46,802 nt of DNA from JAJVIP01 sp964405835 (lineage in GTDB: Bacteria > Elusimicrobiota > Elusimicrobia > F11). The position numbers and the translations under genes were made by a program. Below, piece by piece: positions 41,612 to 46,802 of this stretch. The notes below the pieces were generated by a model. It did not search any database. It saw only the letters and a list, made by a program, of their open reading frames with translations, and was not told the DNA's origin. The stretch's first letter is position 1; every line of letters starts with the position of its first letter. The stretch covers positions 1-46,802 of the forward strand of contig CAYOPN010000014.1 in assembly GCA_964405835.1 (NCBI GenBank). Direction: 5' to 3'.

Positions 41612-42328
41612 ATGAGTCAACACGTGATCGCATCCCATGACGCGCATCTTGTCTATGTCCCCTTCTCCGAATTGGACTTGGCTGACAGCCGTTACCGCTT
41701 TCGCTGGCATTACGGTCCGTTTATCGATGACATGAGAGCGGGCCTCAAACGTTCCGGCCAAACGCATCCGGCGCTTTTTGAACAGACCGGCCCGCACTCG
41801 TACCGGATTCTGGACGGCCATCGCCGCGTTGACGCCGTGCGCAGCATCCGCGAAAGCGGCGGGTCGTGGGAAAAATTGCTCGCACATGTCATTCCTGAAG
41901 GCCGTTTGTCGCCGCTGGAACGATTTCATCTGTTGCGGGAACGCAATCTTTCCGGTAAGGACCCGTTCGGCATGATCGAACGCGGCCGCTTTTTTTCTTA
42001 CTTCATTGAACAAGGCCTGACCGCGCAAGAAATCAGCCGGCATTGCGGCATCAACGGCCACGACGTGACCGATTTTATGGAGCTCGCCCACGCGCCCGCG
42101 GAACTGGGCTGGCTGCTCAACAAAGCCAATCTTGAACCGGCCTTCGCGCTGATGCTGGCGCGCCGCTACCACGGCTGGAAACAAACCGCGCATTCCAACG
42201 AGGCGTTGTTGGTGGCGCAACGGCTGGTCGGGCACGCGCAGGCCGAGCGCGTCACGATGAAAGGCTGGAGGTTCCTGCTCGATTTCTATTGGCCGCACGA
42301 CCGGCCGTTCCTCGCCAAACATTCATGA
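41612..42328 (+). CDS. ParB/Srx-like domain protein
   Basis: The 238-aa protein has a ParB N-terminal-like domain: residues about 15-90, with LDLADSRYRFRW, FIDDMRAGLKRSGQTHPALF and YRILDGHRRVDAVRS (the GHRR phosphate-binding motif). A central HTH-like part (LTAQEISRHCGINGHDVTDFM) follows. Unlike chromosome-partitioning ParB it has no ParA neighbour. It lies 7 bp after the YfhO-like gene and overlaps the PBP1A gene by ATGA. This is an unusual coupling for a DNA-binding-type protein. Confidence 0.82.
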   Translation: MSQHVIASHDAHLVYVPFSELDLADSRYRFRWHYGPFIDDMRAGLKRSGQTHPALFEQTGPHSYRILDGHRRVDAVRSIRESGGSWEKLLAHVIPEGRLSPLERFHLLRERNLSGKDPFGMIERGRFFSYFIEQGLTAQEISRHCGINGHDVTDFMELAHAPAELGWLLNKANLEPAFALMLARRYHGWKQTAHSNEALLVAQRLVGHAQAERVTMKGWRFLLDFYWPHDRPFLAKHS

Positions 42329-44520
42329 ACGATCCCAAACAGCACTTTAAGTCCTACATGGGCATTGCCGCGCTCTTTTTTGTGGGTGGGTGGGCCGTGT
42401 TGACGCTGGCGTTCGTCGGCAACGCCATCAAGGATTTGCCGTCGGTCGATTCATTGAGAGAATACGTGCCGCCGCTCGTCACCCAGATTGTCGACACCTA
42501 CAACCAACCCGTCGGCGAATTCTTCACGGAACGGCGGACCACCGTGCCGCTCACCCAGATCCCGGTCGACCTGCGCTCGGCCGTCATGGCGATTGAAGAC
42601 ACCGAGTTCTACAAGCATTGGGGTATCAACCCACGCGCGATCCTGCGCGCTTCGGTAGCGAACCTGATGGCGGGCCGCGTGGTGCAGGGCGGCTCCACGC
42701 TCACGCAGCAGCTCGCCAAAACCATTTTTCTCTCCCGAAAAAAAACGCTGGGCCGGAAATTCAAAGAGTTGCTGCTCACACTGCAGATCGAGAACCGTTA
42801 TTCGAAAGATGAAATTCTCCAGCTGTACCTGAACCAGATCTATTTCGGCGGCGGCGCTTACGGCGTCGAGGCCGCGTCCCGGCTCTATTTCGACAAACAC
42901 ACGCAGGAACTGAACCTGGCGGAATGCGCGCTGCTGGCCGGCCTGATCCGTTCCCCAAACCGCTATTCCCCCGCCAACAACGCCGACCTCGCGCGCGATC
43001 GCCGCTCCACCGTGCTGCGCCGCATGAGCGACCTCGCTTTTATTTCCGAAGCCGAAGAGAAACAAGCCAACGACATGCCGGTCATATCAGCGGCGACCTC
43101 GCGGATCAAGGAAGCGCCCTACATCCTCGAAGAGATCCGCAAAACACTCGAGCCGGTCTACGGCGGTGAAGCGTTGGAACAGGGCGGCCTCATCATCCGC
43201 ACCACGCTCGACGTAAAGATGCAGAAGGTGGCGCAAAAAGTGATTGAGCGCCACTGCGCCGAATACGACATGAAGTTCGCGACCGCGACATTGGCCGAAT
43301 ATTGGAAAGACCTCGCGAAAGCTTCGACCGCGCCCATCACCATTTCCACGATCGCACCGAACGTGCAGGCCGCACTGGTCGCAATCGATGTGCACACGGG
43401 CGCCATCCGCACCTTGGTCGGCGGGCGCGATTTCCAAAAATCCCAATTCAACCGCGCGATGCAAGCGCGCCGCCAACCCGGCTCGTCGTTCAAACCGTTT
43501 GTGTACGGCGCGGCCATGGAAGAAAAATTCACGGCGGCCAGCATCATCGAAGACATGCCAATGGTGTTCGTTGACGTCGAGTCCGACCCGACGCTGCTCG
43601 CCGAAACCACCACCTACGCCGATACCCAAGTGGCGATCCTCGACAATTTGCAGATGACGCAGAAAGAATTGGACGCGCTGAAAAAAGAAGAACGCGACGC
43701 GCTGCTCAAACGCTACTGGCGCCCGCAAAACTTTGACGGAAAATATTTGGGCCCACTCACGCTGCGGAAAGCGCTGCAGAAGTCGCGGAACTTGGTGACG
43801 ATCCGGCTCGTCGACAGCATCGGAGCGCGCGCCGTGGTACGGTTCGCGCGCGCGGCGGGACTGTCGGGGTATCTGGCGCCGGTGCTCTCCATTGGTCTTG
43901 GCACGTCGGTGGTGTCGCTCGTTGAACTCACCAACGCCTACGGCACCTTGGCGAGCGGCGGGTTCCACGCGGAACCGTATTTTGTGGAACGCGTCACCGA
44001 CCGCCGCGGAAAAATTTTGCAGGAGACCGCGCCCAAAGTGACCGCGCGTCTCAATCCGCAGACGGTTTATTTGACGATTAATCTTATGAAGGGCGTGGTC
44101 GAACGCGGCACCGGCTGGTACGCGCGCCGCCTCGGCCGCCCGATCGCCGGCAAAACCGGAACGACGCAAGATCAGCGCGACTTACTCTTTGTCGGATTTA
44201 CGCCGGACCTGGTCTGCGGCGTGTGGGTGGGTTACGACGATTTCCGGCCGCTAAAGAAAGGGTTGAGCGCCTCCAACATCGCGGTGCCGCTCTGGACGGA
44301 CTTCATGCGCGAAGCGCTCAAGTCCTATCCCAACAAAGATTTTCAGATACCGCCCAAAATCGAATTCGCAAAAACCGACGCCGACACGGGCTACCTGGCC
44401 CTACCGAGCTGCCCCAAAGTCATCCTCGAAGCCTTCAAAGAAGGCACGGTCCCCACCGAATTCTGCCCCTACGACCACAGCAAAGACGTGGTCAACGAAA
44501 ACGACGAGTCGCTGGAATAA
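42325..44520 (+). CDS. Class A penicillin-binding protein (PBP1A-like)
   Basis: The 731-aa bifunctional enzyme polymerises and crosslinks peptidoglycan. It has an N-terminal membrane helix (about 13-32). The GT51 glycosyltransferase domain has catalytic Glu91 (AIEDTEFYKHWGI) and GGSTLTQQLAK. The transpeptidase domain has SSFKPF (SxxK, near 386), SRN and GKTGTTQ (KTG, near 608). Length and motifs match PBP1A. Its ATG overlaps the ParB-like stop and its stop abuts the convergent STAS-like gene. Confidence 0.95.
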   Translation: MNDPKQHFKSYMGIAALFFVGGWAVLTLAFVGNAIKDLPSVDSLREYVPPLVTQIVDTYNQPVGEFFTERRTTVPLTQIPVDLRSAVMAIEDTEFYKHWGINPRAILRASVANLMAGRVVQGGSTLTQQLAKTIFLSRKKTLGRKFKELLLTLQIENRYSKDEILQLYLNQIYFGGGAYGVEAASRLYFDKHTQELNLAECALLAGLIRSPNRYSPANNADLARDRRSTVLRRMSDLAFISEAEEKQANDMPVISAATSRIKEAPYILEEIRKTLEPVYGGEALEQGGLIIRTTLDVKMQKVAQKVIERHCAEYDMKFATATLAEYWKDLAKASTAPITISTIAPNVQAALVAIDVHTGAIRTLVGGRDFQKSQFNRAMQARRQPGSSFKPFVYGAAMEEKFTAASIIEDMPMVFVDVESDPTLLAETTTYADTQVAILDNLQMTQKELDALKKEERDALLKRYWRPQNFDGKYLGPLTLRKALQKSRNLVTIRLVDSIGARAVVRFARAAGLSGYLAPVLSIGLGTSVVSLVELTNAYGTLASGGFHAEPYFVERVTDRRGKILQETAPKVTARLNPQTVYLTINLMKGVVERGTGWYARRLGRPIAGKTGTTQDQRDLLFVGFTPDLVCGVWVGYDDFRPLKKGLSASNIAVPLWTDFMREALKSYPNKDFQIPPKIEFAKTDADTGYLALPSCPKVILEAFKEGTVPTEFCPYDHSKDVVNENDESLE

Positions 44521-44811
44521 TTAATTCCCTTCCTGCATGTAGTCCACCACAATGGAAATAATTTTCTTGATGGTGTCATTGCAAGATTTGAAGGCCATAT
44601 GATCAATGGCGTCCGCCCCATATCTTCTTAAAACATCGCTAATAAGGGCGTGAACAAACGATTGCGTGGCGGCGTCGACTCCTTCAAAATCAATCGTAAC
44701 GTCCTCTTTCCGGTCAAACGCGGGAATAATTTCGGCAATCCGAATTTCACGGGCAACATCTTTATTCTCAGCGAAAGCTCCGGCTCTCTCAAGAATACGT
44801 ATATGTTTCAT
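44521..44811 (-). CDS. STAS-like DUF4325 protein
   Basis: The 96-aa protein shows the DUF4325 pattern: VTIDFEGVDAATQSFVHALI (a STAS-type strand-helix core), then AFKSCNDTIKKII at the end. STAS domains typically act as partners of GHKL anti-sigma kinases. It overlaps the upstream ATPase gene by 4 nt (ATGA), so the two form a pair. The role is unknown, probably a partner switch that relieves or transmits the ATPase's effect. Confidence 0.85.
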   Translation of the reverse strand: MKHIRILERAGAFAENKDVAREIRIAEIIPAFDRKEDVTIDFEGVDAATQSFVHALISDVLRRYGADAIDHMAFKSCNDTIKKIISIVVDYMQEGN

Positions 44812-45767
44812 ACAAACACCGGTTTCTTATGCCGCATGGTTTTTCGATCCCTCACAGCGCTACTGTAAATTTCTTTAATTTCATCGAGTAACAGAGAGAA
44901 CTCTTCGGTTTGATCAAGAGTGATATCGATCCCGACAATGGTTCCCCGCCAATAAGGCATGTTCTCATCTTTTGAATGCTTGTCCTCAAATGGGTCCGCG
45001 TACAAACGCATTTTTTTGGTGGGCTTCTTAAGCAACTTGTAAAAACCTCGACCGCTATAGATCACGAAAAAGTCCCGGTTTACCGTCGCAATGGACTTGA
45101 TGAAGAACAATCCGGCCCCGGCATTTTGTTCGGTGCCTCCCTCCCGACGGGTTGTACCGGTAATTCCTGGTTGCAAGGCGAGCCGAATTGCTTCCAAATC
45201 ACTGGCGGCGGAATAAGAGTGATTGATAGTGGTTTGAATGCCGACACCCGTATCGGCGATCCCGATGCGAATGGAATTGCTCTTCTTGTAGTACTGAGCG
45301 CACAGAATAGCGCCGTTGGGAGCTTCCGCATGCTCCAGTACATTGCGCCCTAATTCGCTGACGATATATCCAATCGTTTTGGCTTGCTCGGGATCAACAT
45401 GTAACAGGGGAATCATTTCGGTTATGAAGCGTGTCAATTCGTCGGATGTCCGGATCTTGGTGAGAGGAATGAACCGGCCTGCCGCCTCATGCTCCACAAC
45501 ATTAATATCGGACGCGATATCCAGGATTTTAAAAAGACCCATTCGCACCAGATAATGTTTGGATTTCGCTTCCAACTTCTGACATTGAATATTTTCCGGT
45601 TTGAGGGTCAGGCCAAGCGCCGCGATCATGGATAGAACGACCGGATGGACCGCGATCCATTTATCATTCGCCGTAATTGTCAGTGACTCCGGAGAAGCCG
45701 GGTCGAATCCACGAAAGAAGGGGTCAATATTGCCCAGGAAAGCGCTATTGGGGATATGGATTTTCAT
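44808..45767 (-). CDS. GHKL (histidine kinase-like) ATPase protein paired with DUF4325
   Basis: The 319-aa protein has an N-terminal regulatory region of about 120 residues and a GHKL ATPase domain. The N box is ELGRNVLEHAEAPNG (about 145-160), the G1 box DTGVGI and the G2 box NAGAGLFFIKSIA. A distinct C-terminal domain follows. No His-phosphoacceptor or membrane helix is seen. GHKL/DUF4325 pairs recur in bacterial genomes; their function is not known to me. The start codon is predicted to be the transcription start, and a strong palindromic operator overlaps the promoter. Confidence 0.87.
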   Translation of the reverse strand: MKIHIPNSAFLGNIDPFFRGFDPASPESLTITANDKWIAVHPVVLSMIAALGLTLKPENIQCQKLEAKSKHYLVRMGLFKILDIASDINVVEHEAAGRFIPLTKIRTSDELTRFITEMIPLLHVDPEQAKTIGYIVSELGRNVLEHAEAPNGAILCAQYYKKSNSIRIGIADTGVGIQTTINHSYSAASDLEAIRLALQPGITGTTRREGGTEQNAGAGLFFIKSIATVNRDFFVIYSGRGFYKLLKKPTKKMRLYADPFEDKHSKDENMPYWRGTIVGIDITLDQTEEFSLLLDEIKEIYSSAVRDRKTMRHKKPVFV

Positions 45768-45773
45768 ATGGCA

Positions 45774-45820
45774 AGTTTACCGGGAATCCCGGTAAATTGT
45801 CAATATAGCGGGAATCCCGG
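45774..45820 (-). promoter_or_regulatory. Promoter and double palindromic operator of the GHKL/DUF4325 pair
   Basis: On the minus strand TTGACA (45803-45798), an 18-bp spacer and TAAACT (45779-45774) predict transcription starting at 45767, the A of the ATG. The spacer and -10 are covered by a perfect palindrome: TTTACCGGGA (45776-45785) pairs with TCCCGGTAAA (45787-45796) around one base. A second near copy with the same CGGGAATCCCGG core lies at 45809-45820, with 28-bp spacing. This is a classical repressor layout. Confidence 0.75.
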
Positions 45821-45972
45821 CAAATTTAAGAAAAAATATACACTACATTCGTTTTTCATTATTATCCGCCGATCCCATCTGTGCGCACGCCTCTTAGGCG
45901 TTGGACCGAATGTTGCATCACAACGAATCGATACTATTAAAAGTTGTGCGGCTAAAAATTCGGGAGGCTGAT

Positions 45973-46476
45973 ATGAAACTTAATTTATTTATCGGGGCAT
46001 TCTTGTGTTTTGTTCCATCAATGGTGAGTGCGGAGATGCGTAATATTTACGAACCAGTGGAGTATCCTAATCTTGGTGTTCCTGGCATCAAGCTCGAAAC
46101 CGTTGTTGATAACTGCATCAATATGAAAAAAGAAATCGAAGAACGTAAAGCTGATTTCGCTAGATTATCAGGAATTATAGAAGCCATTGAAAAAAGTTTA
46201 GAGATCGGCAGAAAAGAATTGGATGAATATGAGGAGATGAATAGAAACATACCAATTCTCACTTACGATAATACCGCCCTCGTCACGGAAATTATGAAGA
46301 GAATTCAAGAAATCAAAGGCGAAATTGCCAAGATTGAGGCTGAACTCTCTAGGGTTTACGAAAAAGCTGATTCCATCGCATTATTGATAAAACAACTTAT
46401 GGAAAAACTGCCGTCTTGTGTTGGTGGGGGAATCTATCCAAGGCCTGAGAGCGTGACTCCGGGACGAGTTTTTTGA
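45973..46476 (+). CDS. Secreted coiled-coil protein
   Basis: The 167-aa protein has a signal peptide (about 1-21, ending MVSAEM) and a long alpha-helical coiled coil (about 50-150) with a Cys near each end (NCIN, SCVGG) that could form a disulfide. I chose the ATG at 45973 because GGGAGG lies upstream; a longer frame to 45901 has none. The composition is AT-rich. No family is recognised. A terminator follows. Confidence 0.75.
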   Translation: MKLNLFIGAFLCFVPSMVSAEMRNIYEPVEYPNLGVPGIKLETVVDNCINMKKEIEERKADFARLSGIIEAIEKSLEIGRKELDEYEEMNRNIPILTYDNTALVTEIMKRIQEIKGEIAKIEAELSRVYEKADSIALLIKQLMEKLPSCVGGGIYPRPESVTPGRVF

Positions 46477-46507
46477 CGAGTTATCGACGGAGTCAACGAA
46501 CGAATTC

Positions 46508-46566
46508 GGTGCCGTTGATGACAACTGACAAACTTTTGTCACTTGTCATCAGCGGCACCCTTTCCT
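46508..46566 (+). terminator. Strong stem-loop terminator after the secreted coiled-coil gene
   Basis: The 17-nt arms 46508-46524 and 46543-46559 pair with a single G-T mismatch, and a T-rich tail follows (TTTCCTTTTTC). A nested TGACAAA/TTTGTCA-like pair sits in the loop. It lies about 30 bp after the secreted-protein gene. The 3' arm overlaps the end of the convergent small membrane-protein gene, so it may act in both directions. Confidence 0.75.
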
Positions 46567-46791
46567 TTTTCTCCACAGAAAGAAAACCGCCGCCCCCGTC
46601 GGAAAAATCGAGAAAAATCCGAAAACCAAAATGAAAAGCATCACATCCGCAAACGCAGTCATGCCGGACGATGCGATCCGGTCTGCTTGGCTCATAAAAA
46701 GCGAGTTAAACCACACCGCCCCCAACGCCATCGCCACCGCGAAAACGTAACCACCAATCACTCCGACAACCCATACCCAAGTTCTTCCCAT
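46549..46791 (-). CDS. Small two-helix membrane protein
   Basis: The 80-aa protein has two hydrophobic segments (VWVVGVIGGYVFAVAMALGAV, about residues 6-26, and MLFILVFGFFSIFPTGAAVFF, about 51-71) and a basic C-terminus (RKRKGCR), suggesting cytoplasmic ends. The last codons lie inside the terminator hairpin. Upstream sequence is cut off by the window end, so its promoter is not visible. No family is recognised. Confidence 0.65.
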   Translation of the reverse strand: MGRTWVWVVGVIGGYVFAVAMALGAVWFNSLFMSQADRIASSGMTAFADVMLFILVFGFFSIFPTGAAVFFLWRKRKGCR

Positions 46792-46802
46792 TAGTTGCTT
46801 TT

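Noticed and set aside
41510..42322. A 270-codon antisense frame over the ParB-like gene
   Set aside because: The sense strand has a recognisable ParB-type domain and overlapping gene structure.
43087..44169. A 360-codon antisense frame over PBP1A
   Set aside because: It is opposite the conserved transpeptidase domain and has no domain or ribosome site.
1..46802. CRISPR arrays or rRNA genes
   Set aside because: I saw no regularly spaced direct repeats of CRISPR size and no rRNA-like segments.

Overview
The window looks like a piece of a Gram-negative (diderm) bacterial chromosome. It encodes two beta-barrel porins, several lipoproteins, a five-haem nitrite reductase (NrfA) with its NrfH quinol dehydrogenase, System II (ResB/ResC) cytochrome c maturation and a class A penicillin-binding protein. 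A complete topoisomerase VI (Top6B and Top6A), normally archaeal or plant, points to an uncultured or deep-branching phylum (PVC, Elusimicrobiota or Omnitrophota-like lineages are plausible). I cannot place it more precisely from sequence alone. Genes are tightly packed, with many 4-nt ATGA/GTGA overlaps. Base composition shifts visibly between blocks, suggesting a mosaic.

1-9985: the 3' end of a tRNA-Gln(CTG) gene, directly followed by an integrated phage- or satellite-like element. Genes on the minus strand run toward the tRNA: a 40-aa protein, a XerD-like tyrosine recombinase, an autoregulated HTH protein, a 59-aa protein, a large primase-helicase, TerS, TerL, a 69-aa protein and a large serine recombinase whose stop codon lies inside the tRNA T-stem. 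No capsid or tail genes are present. Palindromes lie between the terminase genes, an iteron-like inverted repeat lies inside the primase gene, and a strong intrinsic terminator sits just upstream of the primase.

10011-14678 (plus): a porin, a sulfatase and two small exported or anchored helical proteins.

14778-21577 (minus): a six-gene operon for respiratory nitrite ammonification: porin, nrfH, nrfA, a lipoprotein, resB and resC. It carries its own cytochrome c maturation genes and has a CRP/FNR-type palindrome centred at -41.5 from a predicted start.

21960-26602: accessory genes. These are a thioredoxin-like protein divergent from an HxlR regulator coupled to AlkC-type DNA alkylation repair, a TacA/TacT-type toxin-antitoxin pair, a recombinase-associated HTH relic, a FecR-domain protein and an ArsC-family reductase. 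Degenerate copies of a dispersed repeat lie at 14682, 21655 and 23757.

26752-33321 (plus): the most unusual locus. Eight genes overlap at every junction: an Xre regulator (mobile mystery protein A), a Fic protein (mobile mystery protein B), Top6B, Top6A, an archaemetzincin-like protease, a HEAT-type lipoprotein, an anchored unknown protein and a cyclic-nucleotide-binding-domain protein. The Xre partner carries a Fic-inhibition-like motif. Top6B has Met at the position aligning with the gyrase tyrosine that Fic toxins AMPylate.

33318-44520: an RF-1-domain protein, a coiled-coil protein, a hydrolase, an APC permease, a double SRPBCC protein, two secreted proteins and an RNase D-like exonuclease. 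These are followed by a coupled envelope operon: FkbM methyltransferase, methyltransferase, YfhO-like membrane protein, ParB-like protein and PBP1A.

44521-46802: a DUF4325 (STAS-like)/GHKL-ATPase pair under a striking palindromic operator, a secreted coiled-coil protein with a terminator, and a small membrane protein. At least four regulator or toxin-type operons in the window have promoters placed so that the mRNA would be leaderless or nearly so.
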